DNA of 5,432 nucleotides, taken from the NCBI GenBank assembly GCA_030596185.1, contig JAUVKP010000089.1, forward strand, positions 1-5,432. Direction: 5' to 3'. Below, in pieces: positions 1 to 5,408 of this stretch. Position 1 is the first letter of the stretch, and each line of letters starts with the position of its first letter. The notes beneath the pieces are model-generated. The model saw only the letters and a program-made list of their open reading frames with translations. It searched no databases and had not been told where the DNA came from. The position numbers and the translations under genes are program-made. Source of the stretch: Fidelibacterota bacterium (GTDB taxonomy: Bacteria; Fidelibacterota; Fidelibacteria; Fidelibacterales; Fidelibacteraceae).

Positions 1-687
1 AATAACAGATACTTCTTTTTCACCTTCTTCGATCAATCCACCTGGAATAGGAAGGTTGGAAAAAGTGATTAGATTTGTAACATCCAGAATAGAAATGTTG
101 TTGGCGGCCAACTCAAAAGGATTAATATTAACCTGAATTTCCCGTTCCAAACCGCCATTAACACTGGCAGATGCGACCCCATTAATACGTTCAAGGCGTG
201 GCTGAACATGTTCCTCTACGAGGCGACGTAATTCCGCATTGCCAAGTTCATCCGATGCAACCATAAGGCGCATGACCGGCATCATAGATGGATCAAACAC
301 GATCGTTAATGGATCAGAGGCATCTGTTGGCAGAAAATCACGAACAAAATCGATCTTTCGTCGAATATCGGTTTCTGCCTGATTCATATCCGATCCCCAG
401 TTGAACTCGATTTGAATAATGGATGTCCCCTTACTTGAAGTAGAGCTGATATGCTTAATGCCCTCTACTGTCGTAATTGAACTTTCAAGTGTCCGGGTAA
501 CAGTATTTTCAATATCTTCGGGACCGACACCTTCATAATTGGTAATAACGATCGCCATCGGGAATTCCATATCCGGATAGAGGTCCAATTTTAAATTGGA
601 TAATCCAAATATACCAAAGCCAATCGCGATCACATAGATCATGAAGAAGGTAACGGGTCGTTTTATACTTAATGATGATAATTTCAT
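1..687 (-). CDS. RND efflux pump permease, N-terminal 229 residues (partial)
   Basis: This is the inner-membrane pump of a tripartite efflux system, which uses the proton gradient to expel drugs or other toxic compounds. My translation from the ATG at 687 runs 229 codons without a stop to the window edge; family members are about 1,000-1,050 residues, so only about a fifth is present. Visible are a short cytoplasmic start (MKLSSLSIKRP), transmembrane helix 1 (about 11-30), and the first porter subdomains, with the family-typical LYPDMEFP (36-43), a GPEDIE segment (55-60), GIKHISSTSSKG (76-87) and DPSMMPVMRL (132-141). An AAGAGA Shine-Dalgarno-like motif (695-700) sits 7 nt before the ATG. The gene follows the adaptor stop by 21 nt and is the last visible gene of the operon. 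The sequence fits the AcrB/HAE1 branch better than heavy-metal pumps, but the transmembrane-4 proton-relay residues lie outside, so substrate class is open. Confidence 0.96.
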   Translation of the reverse strand, partial: MKLSSLSIKRPVTFFMIYVIAIGFGIFGLSNLKLDLYPDMEFPMAIVITNYEGVGPEDIENTVTRTLESSITTVEGIKHISSTSSKGTSIIQIEFNWGSDMNQAETDIRRKIDFVRDFLPTDASDPLTIVFDPSMMPVMRLMVASDELGNAELRRLVEEHVQPRLERINGVASASVNGGLEREIQVNINPFELAANNISILDVTNLITFSNLPIPGGLIEEGEKEVSVI

Positions 688-708
688 ATATTTTTCTCTT
701 TTTTGGAG

Positions 709-1971
709 CTATTTAACGATATTAACCATAGTTGAGTCGCTAAGGTTATTTTGTCCCATAATCACGACCAGATCTCCACTGTCCAGACCTTTAACAACTT
801 CATATCGAGTTTTAGATTCGATACCAATTTCGATTGGCACTTGTAAAGCAACTCCATCGCGAACGACAAAACAGCTGTAGGTTTCAACAACTCTTTCATC
901 ACGCAAATTATCGCCAAAACGTTGTAATACAGTTTGTTTGCTTGTGGCAGCTTTAGCTATTGTTAAGACATTATTGCGTTCATTTGTAATAATAGCAACC
1001 CGTGCAAACATACCCGGTTTCAAACGCAGATCAGCATTGTCGGCTTGTACTTCAAGTGCAGCCGTACGTGTCATGGGATTGATAACCGGAGAGATATTGC
1101 CTATCTTGCCACTAAATACTTTATCCTGATAAGCATTAACACTGATTTCACAGCGTTGTCCAACTTTGATATTTCCCAAATCACTTTCGGTAACATTGAC
1201 AGCGATCTTAACCGTTTCGACCTGATGAATTGATGCGAAAGGTTTTTGTGGTGTTGCCATATCGCCGGGTTCATAAACCAAGTTTGATATATAACCGCTG
1301 ATCGGAGCTGTAATAGTGGCATATGCAAGTTGGGTTGTTGCCATTTCTAATCCTGCCTTAGCTTGTTTAAGTCCGGCTTCAGCTACGATGCGTTGAGTTA
1401 TGATCTGATCCCATTGACTCTGACTGATCGCTTTTTCATTAAATAATGTTCTCATACGTTCATATTCAACATTCACATTTGCGACCTGGCTACTTGCACT
1501 ATAGTAAGCGGCTTCAGCCTGGCTTTTCGAAGTGCGGACCATGACATCATTAATATGACCAAGGACCTCGCCCTTACGAACATAATCACCATTTTCTACA
1601 AGAACATCGATGATATTATCAGTTAGTTTAGGATATAGTACAACGCTTGGATCACCTTCGATATCACCGAGGTATTGTACCTTTTCAAGAATGCTTTCAA
1701 CTTTTATCGCACGCACATTGACGGGAATAATAGTAAGGTCATTTTTGTTTTCACCATTACTTGCCGGGAGCAGTACTTTCTGTACTTTAGAAAGGTAACG
1801 ACGGGCTTCAATATCCGTCATGTCATCCGAAAGTGCTTCGCTAAGGACCTTGATCTCACTAGCGGTTTCTTTATAATTGACATCTTCAGCTTTCGAAGTT
1901 CTCCCGGGAGCACCGCAGGAAATAAGAAAAATGACAACAAACAAACTAAGGATAATTGATTTTTTAGACAT
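709..1971 (-). CDS. RND efflux membrane fusion (periplasmic adaptor) lipoprotein
   Basis: This periplasmic adaptor joins the RND pump to the outer-membrane channel. The 420-residue product begins with a lipoprotein signal peptide (MSKKSIILSLFVVIFLISC) whose lipobox LISC predicts lipidation at Cys19. A polar, helical-looking linker of about 60 residues follows. Next come the first lipoyl half-motif (about 118-141, IIDVLVENGDYVRKGEVLG), a coiled-coil hairpin (about 145-215, rich in Ala/Gln/Glu), the second lipoyl half (about 217-248, ATITAPISGYISN...EPGD), the beta-barrel domain (about 253-330, ending LRLKPGMFARV) and the membrane-proximal domain to the end. I chose the ATG at 1971 over an in-frame GTG at 1983, because that GTGGAG contains the GGAG ribosome binding site 6 nt before the ATG. 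The ATG lies one base after the TAA of the tolC-like gene, pointing to translational coupling. Family assignment is very secure; transported substrate is unknown. Confidence 0.97.
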   Translation of the reverse strand: MSKKSIILSLFVVIFLISCGAPGRTSKAEDVNYKETASEIKVLSEALSDDMTDIEARRYLSKVQKVLLPASNGENKNDLTIIPVNVRAIKVESILEKVQYLGDIEGDPSVVLYPKLTDNIIDVLVENGDYVRKGEVLGHINDVMVRTSKSQAEAAYYSASSQVANVNVEYERMRTLFNEKAISQSQWDQIITQRIVAEAGLKQAKAGLEMATTQLAYATITAPISGYISNLVYEPGDMATPQKPFASIHQVETVKIAVNVTESDLGNIKVGQRCEISVNAYQDKVFSGKIGNISPVINPMTRTAALEVQADNADLRLKPGMFARVAIITNERNNVLTIAKAATSKQTVLQRFGDNLRDERVVETYSCFVVRDGVALQVPIEIGIESKTRYEVVKGLDSGDLVVIMGQNNLSDSTMVNIVK

Positions 1972-1972
1972 G

Positions 1973-3298
1973 TTATTCTCCACTATTTGAAAGTAAATTA
2001 TTTAATGATTTTTTCAGTGTTTCAACAGCCATGTTGTACTGGAACATAGAAGAAATATGATTTGATCTTGCACCCAAATAACCACTTTCAGCGGCCATTA
2101 GGTCCAGTTGTGTTGCGCTGCCTGTGCTATATAATAACTTCGATAAGCGTAGGGCTTCTTCGGCTTGCGCAACCACGCCTTCTGTTGCATATATATTTTC
2201 CTGAGTTTCAGCTACCTTGCGATAGGCGGCATCCACATCGGCGTAGATAAAGTCTTCAATTTGTTCAAATTGATAACCGGCTTCTTTAACACCGATCGAC
2301 GCTTTTTGAATACTGGCAGCATTTTTACCACCATTAAAAAGGGGTAGAGATAAGGATACTGAAATATTAGAACTACGCTTATGATTAAGATCGGCAATTG
2401 CGTCTGCATTGCCCTGCCATTGAACTGCGCCTCCAAGTTGTACTTTCGGCAAGATACCACTCCAGGCAAGATTCTTCTGATACTTGGCAAGCTTTTGCTG
2501 TTCATGTGCCATTTTAAGTTCGAGCCGTTCTGCTTGTGTGATCTCCATGAGGTCATCAATATCTAAGCCTTCATAGGGATTTACGCTTTGCTCTAACTTG
2601 CCAACAACCGTAACGGCGTCCAGGGATGGATCGTTAATAAAAGTTTTTAAGTTCGTTAAAGCGGATACCCGTTGGTTCTCAAGAGATACCAATTGAGGTT
2701 TATACGATTCATAGCGAACTTGCGCTTGTAAAATATCCAGTCTTGTAGCTTGTCCGACCGCCTGGCGTTTTAATGCCAGTTCGTAACTTTCTTGAGCAGA
2801 TTGCAGTCCGCGTTCCGTTGCCTCGATCATGGATTCAAGCATCTGTGTTTGGTAATACAAAACACGGATCGTATGAATAACGGTATTGATCTGGTCTTGC
2901 AAGCTCAGTTCCGATAAGTTCACTGCCGCTGAAGCTATCAGTTGACCGTTGATAATTGCGCCACCGGTAAATATCGGGTAAGAAAGCTGAAGACCAGCCG
3001 TAGAACTGAATTGTTTCCCCATACGAAGTTCTGTGGGTGGGGTAGGGCCATCACCATCAAAATCAACAACCATGACAGACAGTTCAAGATTGTCCTGCAG
3101 TTGATAGAATGACGAAATGGTGGGAAAAAAGTTCGCCAGCGTTTCATGGCTGGAAGCTTTTGCCTTTTGAAGTGATGCTTCAGACATTTTGATCTGAAGA
3201 TTATTTTCCAATGCTAATTTCTCTGCTTCGGCAAGCGTAATGTCACGTGCCGATAGAGAGACAGCCAGAATAAAAATAAGTATTAATATCTTTTTCAT
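1973..3298 (-). CDS. TolC-family outer membrane efflux protein
   Basis: This is the outer-membrane channel through which the RND pump and adaptor discharge substrate. The 441-residue product is close to the usual length of the family. A signal peptide occupies about residues 1-17 ([17 protein letters not shown]). Two outer-membrane efflux repeats follow, and the internal duplication is easy to see: YPIFTGG (107-113) matches LPLFNGG (318-324), and [12 protein letters not shown] (182-193) matches [12 protein letters not shown] (393-404). Long Ala/Gln/Glu-rich helices (about 125-220 and 330-435) are the predicted periplasmic barrel. An acidic DFDGDG stretch (79-84) lies in the first strand-loop-strand region and resembles a calcium-binding loop. 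The ATG overlaps the tetR stop (ATGA). Its best Shine-Dalgarno, GGGGG at 3311-3315, is rather far at 12 nt, so coupling to tetR translation is likely. Confidence 0.96.
   Translation of the reverse strand: MKKILILIFILAVSLSARDITLAEAEKLALENNLQIKMSEASLQKAKASSHETLANFFPTISSFYQLQDNLELSVMVVDFDGDGPTPPTELRMGKQFSSTAGLQLSYPIFTGGAIINGQLIASAAVNLSELSLQDQINTVIHTIRVLYYQTQMLESMIEATERGLQSAQESYELALKRQAVGQATRLDILQAQVRYESYKPQLVSLENQRVSALTNLKTFINDPSLDAVTVVGKLEQSVNPYEGLDIDDLMEITQAERLELKMAHEQQKLAKYQKNLAWSGILPKVQLGGAVQWQGNADAIADLNHKRSSNISVSLSLPLFNGGKNAASIQKASIGVKEAGYQFEQIEDFIYADVDAAYRKVAETQENIYATEGVVAQAEEALRLSKLLYSTGSATQLDLMAAESGYLGARSNHISSMFQYNMAVETLKKSLNNLLSNSGE
1978..1981 (-). promoter_or_regulatory. Ribosome binding site that fixes the adaptor start
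   Basis: On the minus strand GGAG lies 6 nt before the ATG at 1971. It sits inside the last codons of the tolC-like gene (AGT GGA GAA TAA). A GTG start at 1983 would consume this motif and leave four charged residues ahead of the lipoprotein signal, so the ATG is preferred. Confidence 0.8.
3295..3298 (-). other. tetR/tolC-like ATGA start-stop overlap
   Basis: The last codon of the repressor and the first of the channel share four bases (ATGA). This arrangement normally lets terminating ribosomes restart, tying channel synthesis to regulator synthesis. It also shows that regulator and transport genes form one transcript. Confidence 0.85.
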
Positions 3299-3885
3299 TG
3301 TTTTGCAAAACCCCCTTTTAATAGTTTTATCAAATAGTTGATTTGTTCATCTTGTGTATAGTTAATGTTTGACATTTGTCGCATTTTTGGACCGGTAGTA
3401 TGATGTACCATTCCGGTAATGGCGGGAGCAAGAATATTGACCGGGATATCATCCCGGAGCTCTCCCCGTTTGACACCATTGGCGATCATGGTTTGTACTG
3501 CTTTTTGCTGACGTGCGAAATAATTATGCAGCATTTTTTTATCGATTTCCTTATCAAAGCTTTGGGAAACGATAGATTTAAAGAGCTTGAATGTGTGTGG
3601 ATTATCTGTTGAATAATTACACATGCCCATAATCATAAGTTTAAGATTGTCCCATATTGAGTTCTCAGATTCACTCAATTTCTCTAAGGCGCATACGATA
3701 CTATCCAGAGAATAGGTAAGGCAAGCACTAAAAATGGCTTCTTTACTTGGAAAGTGGTAGTAGAGCGCAGCCTTGGTAATATCCAGCTCTTCTGCGATCT
3801 CACGCATGGAAGTACCGATATATCCCTTTTCGGAAAAGATCCTTGCGGCGACTTCTAAAATTTTGTTATGTGTGGTGTCAGTCAT
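3295..3885 (-). CDS. TetR/AcrR-family transcriptional repressor of the efflux operon
   Basis: This is a DNA-binding repressor, 196 residues, normal for the family. The N-terminal domain is classical: helix 1 about 7-21 ([14 protein letters not shown]), then the helix-turn-helix at about 27-48, [22 protein letters not shown], with the hallmark LYYHF. The C-terminal ligand-binding and dimer domain (about 55-190) is divergent, as expected, and contains a HH pair at 161-162. I chose the ATG at 3885 because GGGG lies 4 nt upstream and the HTH then sits at its usual distance from the N-terminus. An upstream in-frame ATG at 3996 would add 37 residues encoded by the promoter and operators. It is the first gene of the operon and its TGA overlaps the tolC-like ATG by four bases. 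Two operator-like palindromes just upstream suggest autorepression. The inducer is unknown. Confidence 0.97.
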   Translation of the reverse strand: MTDTTHNKILEVAARIFSEKGYIGTSMREIAEELDITKAALYYHFPSKEAIFSACLTYSLDSIVCALEKLSESENSIWDNLKLMIMGMCNYSTDNPHTFKLFKSIVSQSFDKEIDKKMLHNYFARQQKAVQTMIANGVKRGELRDDIPVNILAPAITGMVHHTTGPKMRQMSNINYTQDEQINYLIKLLKGGFAKQ

Positions 3886-3906
3886 ATTTCCCCTTTTTAT
3901 TCGACT

Positions 3907-3926
3907 TACTGAACGGAAGGTAAGTA
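3907..3926. promoter_or_regulatory. TetR-type operator 2, over the -10/start region
   Basis: The 20-bp imperfect palindrome reads, on the plus strand, TACTGAAC-ggaa-GGTAAGTA. Its half-sites match each other at 6 of 8 positions. It shares the pattern WACTKAMC-N4-GGTMAGTW with the operator at 3951-3970. It covers the predicted -10 element and transcription start of the tetR promoter, so bound repressor would block polymerase. Inference from sequence symmetry and position. Confidence 0.65.
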
Positions 3927-3945
3927 AATAAATTCCCGGTGTCAA
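3917..3945 (-). promoter_or_regulatory. Predicted promoter of the tetR-tolC-adaptor-RND operon
   Basis: On the minus strand a perfect -35 box TTGACA (3945-3940) is followed by a 17-nt spacer and a weak -10, TACCTT (3922-3917, 3 of 6 consensus positions). The predicted start near 3910 gives a leader of about 25 nt before the tetR ATG. The -10 lies inside operator 2. The good -35 and spacing support it; the poor -10 keeps confidence moderate. Confidence 0.5.
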
Positions 3946-3950
3946 GAAAA

Positions 3951-3970
3951 AACTTACCGCTTGGTCAGTT
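3951..3970. promoter_or_regulatory. TetR-type operator 1, upstream of the -35
   Basis: The 20-bp palindrome reads, on the plus strand, AACTTACC-gctt-GGTCAGTT. Seven of the eight positions in each arm pair. ACC/GGT cores with AGT-type flanks are common in operators of TetR-family efflux regulators. Its centre is 44 bp from that of operator 2, about four helical turns, so two dimers would lie on nearly the same face, flanking the -35 box. Confidence 0.7.
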
Positions 3971-3996
3971 GACAATTGACAAAGGATAATTGACAA
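3969..3996. repeat. Heptamer tandem array (TTGACAA, four units)
   Basis: Four contiguous 7-base units read TTGACAA, TTGACAA, AGGATAA and TTGACAA on the plus strand, followed by TTAA. The array starts on the last two bases of operator 1. Short phased heptamers of this sort are known as dispersed repeats in several bacterial lineages. No function can be read from it. Confidence 0.75.
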
Positions 3997-4062
3997 TTAA
4001 AGACGCAAGAATAAAGAAAATAATATCACACTCGCGAGTCATCGTGAAAAAAATATAATCAT

Positions 4063-4105
4063 GTCATCCCGGAAAGCTTGCTGGTGGCAAGTATATCCGG
4101 GATCT
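4063..4105 (+). repeat. Palindromic repeat, copy A
   Basis: The element begins GTCATCCCGG and ends CCGGGATCT. The outer arms ATCCCGG (4066-4072) and CCGGGAT (4097-4103) pair, and an inner stem CTTGC/GCAAG closes around TGGTG. The outer sequences match copy B in inverse orientation. It looks like a member of the GTCATCCCGG-type dispersed palindromic repeats seen in many bacterial genomes; copy number in this genome cannot be seen from here. Confidence 0.7.
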
Positions 4106-4150
4106 CATTTGTTGATCGATCATTAATATTTCGAAATAGTACAATTATTT

Positions 4151-4176
4151 AGATCCCGGGTCAAGCCCGGGATGAC
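4151..4176 (-). repeat. Palindromic repeat, copy B (inverted relative to A)
   Basis: A perfect 8-bp stem, ATCCCGGG (4153-4160) with CCCGGGAT (4166-4173), closes a TCAAG loop. On the minus strand it starts GTCATCCCGG and ends CCGGGATCT exactly as copy A does on the plus strand. A and B therefore form a larger inverted repeat around a 45-base AT-rich centre. No T-run follows on either side, so a terminator role is doubtful. Confidence 0.7.
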
Positions 4177-4226
4177 GTATTTCTTTGCTAACGCAGGATG
4201 ATGAATATATTGGTATAATAAAGTGC

Positions 4227-4247
4227 GGAACGGTCTCGACCGTTTCC
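4227..4247 (-). terminator. Hairpin downstream of the acetyltransferase gene, possible terminator
   Basis: AACGGTC (4229-4235) pairs with GACCGTT (4238-4244), and the GG/CC pairs below extend the stem past one bulged base. It begins 31 nt after the acetyltransferase stop. On the minus strand the stem is followed by GCACTTTATTAT, only a weak T-rich tail. It could be an intrinsic terminator or simply another dispersed palindrome. Confidence 0.35.
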
Positions 4248-4267
4248 TGCATTTGGGAAAATATTTC

Positions 4268-4295
4268 TGTTCACAGTTTACCGTTCACCGTTCAC
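4268..4295. repeat. Heptamer tandem array (GTGAACG type, four units) overlapping a stop codon
   Basis: On the minus strand the units are GTGAACG, GTGAACG, GTAAACT and GTGAACA. The array encodes the last five residues of the acetyltransferase (VNGER), and its third unit supplies the TAA stop. As in the array at 3969-3996 there are four units and the third is the most divergent. Confidence 0.75.
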
Positions 4296-4913
4296 GGAGA
4301 GCTTTCTCTGAAAGCTCTCAATAAACTGTGCAATATGCATTCCATCCATGAGAGCATGATGAGCATGAACGCCGAGCGGCATCATTAATTGGCCATTTTC
4401 TTTGAAGGTCTTGCCGAAAGTCAAAATTGGGACTCCTTCAGTATTTGGCAGGTCCATTGGATGTGTGACCGAGGTAAATTTGATCCAAGGCAGAATGGAA
4501 TAATAAATGGTTTCGGCACAATCTTTCGAAGCGTCCAATTCAGGTGTGGTTTTTACGCGCTCAAGTTCGGGCGCAGCTTTTTTAAGGAAGTCCTCAAAAG
4601 TATCTTCATATTCCAGCATAGCAAAGCCCAGACCGCCATCATCCCGTAATACGGTGGGAGAGCCACTGATCTTATCGTAGATCACCGGCTTGCCATTTTC
4701 CAAGCGGGTTCGAAATTCCGGGATGTTGTTTGCGGCATTCAACGAAAGGTAAAAATAATAAAGAAAAAAGGATACTCCCATTTCTTTGGCTTTTGCATAA
4801 GCCTCAGTGCAGTCAACATTTGTCGTGATACCAAAATATGGATCACTGTATTTTAAGAAGTGTTGGAAAGAACCTTTGCGATCCCATGTGTCGATATCGA
4901 TTATTTGTTTCAT
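4278..4913 (-). CDS. Chloramphenicol acetyltransferase-family enzyme (CatA type)
   Basis: The family transfers acetyl from acetyl-CoA to a hydroxyl of chloramphenicol in the cytoplasm, as a trimer. The 211-residue product matches family length (about 210-220). The active-site motif HHALMDG (185-191) is intact: His186 is the expected general base and Asp190 its structural partner. Ser139 in SILPW corresponds to Ser148 of the classic enzyme, and Arg12 in WDRKGSF to Arg18. PEFRTRLENG (66-75) and PWIKFTS (142-148) are also family-typical. No good Shine-Dalgarno precedes the ATG (TTATAAATTACAATC), but the N-terminus aligns with the family and the next Met is at 46. The promoter is uncertain; only AT-rich sequence and a repeat separate it from the GxxExxY gene. 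The last five residues come from a heptamer array. Chromosomal members may acetylate other substrates, so actual chloramphenicol resistance is unproven. Confidence 0.92.
   Translation of the reverse strand: MKQIIDIDTWDRKGSFQHFLKYSDPYFGITTNVDCTEAYAKAKEMGVSFFLYYFYLSLNAANNIPEFRTRLENGKPVIYDKISGSPTVLRDDGGLGFAMLEYEDTFEDFLKKAAPELERVKTTPELDASKDCAETIYYSILPWIKFTSVTHPMDLPNTEGVPILTFGKTFKENGQLMMPLGVHAHHALMDGMHIAQFIESFQRKLSVNGER
4297..4319. repeat. Perfect 10-bp inverted repeat at the 3' end of the acetyltransferase gene
   Basis: GAGAGCTTTC (4297-4306) and GAAAGCTCTC (4310-4319) are exact reverse complements around a 3-base loop. The hairpin lies in the coding sequence for the C-terminal helix (ESFQRKLS), immediately before the heptamer array. 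No T-run follows, so it is not a standard terminator. It may slow ribosomes or protect the 3' end of the message. Confidence 0.7.
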
Positions 4914-4948
4914 GATTGTAATTTATAATAAAATCAAACACTATCCAC

Positions 4949-4972
4949 AGATTTCGCCGATTATCACAGATT
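4949..4972 (-). repeat. Left inverted repeat flanking the GxxExxY gene
   Basis: On the minus strand the 24-bp unit starts AATCTGTG and ends GCGAAATCT. It matches the plus-strand unit at 5409-5432 at 20 of 24 positions. It begins 2 nt after the GxxExxY stop codon. It continues outward as GTGGATAG, giving a second AATCTGTG 19 nt after the first. Confidence 0.7.
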
Positions 4973-4974
4973 TT

Positions 4975-5388
4975 TTATTCAAGGGTTTCCGGCTTGTAAT
5001 TTCCATAAACAAAGCGTTTATATTGTAAACTTCTTGCACCGAAATTTAGTAAAAGAGCTCTCTTAATACTGCTTGCCTTTAAATAATTGATAACTTGAGA
5101 TTCTTCTTTACTTGTTATGTATGGCAAGGCCTTTAATTCAACTATAACAGATTTAAAGCAGATAAAATCAGCTTTGTAAAAAGTATCTAAAGCTGTGCCT
5201 TTGTAATTGATTTCAAGCTTCTGTTCTCTTAAATATGGTATTTTTATTAGTTTAAATTCTTTTTCTAATGCTTCCTGATAAACCGCTTCAAGAAATCCAA
5301 CTCCCAAAGATCTATGAACACTCATTGCAGCTCCTATAATCGCATAGGTTTGAGGGTCTTGTTTATAACTAGCTGGAATTTCTGGCAA
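4975..5388 (-). CDS. GxxExxY protein (PD-(D/E)XK nuclease superfamily, PDDEXK_3)
   Basis: The 137-residue product carries the name-giving motif GFLEAVY (Gly31, Glu34, Tyr37) after the typical IIGAAMSVHRSLG. A nuclease-like core follows, with Asp74 in YKADF and Glu84-Leu-Lys86 in VELKA, then QVINYLKAS (98-106). These are the residues expected of the PD-(D/E)XK fold. The biological role of the family is not established; a DNA-related activity is inference from fold. The start is a TTG at 5388 with AAGAGA 5 nt upstream; the first ATG is at codon 22, inside the conserved region, so it is too late. The gene is AT-rich: 18 G/C in bases 5161-5220 against 32 in 2401-2460 of the tolC-like gene. It is closely bracketed by inverted repeats, which suggests separate acquisition. 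Confidence 0.93.
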   Translation of the reverse strand: MPEIPASYKQDPQTYAIIGAAMSVHRSLGVGFLEAVYQEALEKEFKLIKIPYLREQKLEINYKGTALDTFYKADFICFKSVIVELKALPYITSKEESQVINYLKASSIKRALLLNFGARSLQYKRFVYGNYKPETLE

Positions 5389-5393
5389 AATAT

Positions 5394-5399
5394 TCTCTT
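5394..5399 (-). promoter_or_regulatory. Ribosome binding site supporting the TTG start of the GxxExxY gene
   Basis: AAGAGA lies 5 nt before the TTG at 5388 on the minus strand. The same hexamer precedes the RND permease ATG, 7 nt away, which supports both as working ribosome binding sites in this genome. Confidence 0.55.
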
Positions 5400-5408
5400 A
5401 AATTAATT

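Larger units (their letters stand above)
3886..4277. other. Intergenic region between the acetyltransferase gene and tetR (392 bases)
   Basis: No convincing gene lies here. From low to high coordinate it holds the tetR leader, operator 2, the promoter, operator 1 and a heptamer array. An AT-rich stretch (4001-4062) follows, whose only structure is a 10-bp perfect palindrome ACTCGCGAGT at 4030-4039. Then come a pair of oppositely oriented palindromic repeats (4063-4176), about 50 bases with nothing recognisable (4177-4226), a hairpin (4227-4247), and the start of a second heptamer array. An open frame on the plus strand from 4185 is made of repeat and antisense sequence and is not a gene. Confidence 0.75.

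Noticed and set aside
1912..1921. CTCCCGGGAG palindrome (near 1911-1920) in the adaptor gene
   Set aside because: It is a short palindrome inside coding sequence just after the lipobox codons, with no positional reason to be regulatory.
1972..1983. GTG start for the adaptor protein at 1983
   Set aside because: The GTGGAG there is the ribosome binding site of the ATG at 1971, and the lipoprotein signal begins normally at that ATG.
3886..3996. Longer TetR reading frame starting at an ATG at 3996
   Set aside because: The extra 37 residues are encoded by the operators and promoter, have no family counterpart, and the ATG at 3885 has its own GGGG ribosome binding site.
3969..3996. TTGACA boxes in the heptamer array as plus-strand promoters
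   Set aside because: They recur every 7 bases as part of the repeat, lack matching -10 elements, and no gene lies downstream on that strand.
4153..4173. Copy B palindrome as an intrinsic terminator
   Set aside because: The stem is strong, but neither side is followed by a T-run, and its ends match copy A, which fits a dispersed repeat better.
4063..4295. CRISPR array
   Set aside because: The repeats are 7-base tandem units or single inverted palindromes; there are no regularly spaced direct repeats with unique spacers and no cas genes.
4185..4388. Open reading frame on the plus strand in the intergenic region
   Set aside because: It consists of a hairpin, heptamer repeats and sequence antisense to the acetyltransferase 3' end, with no recognisable protein features.
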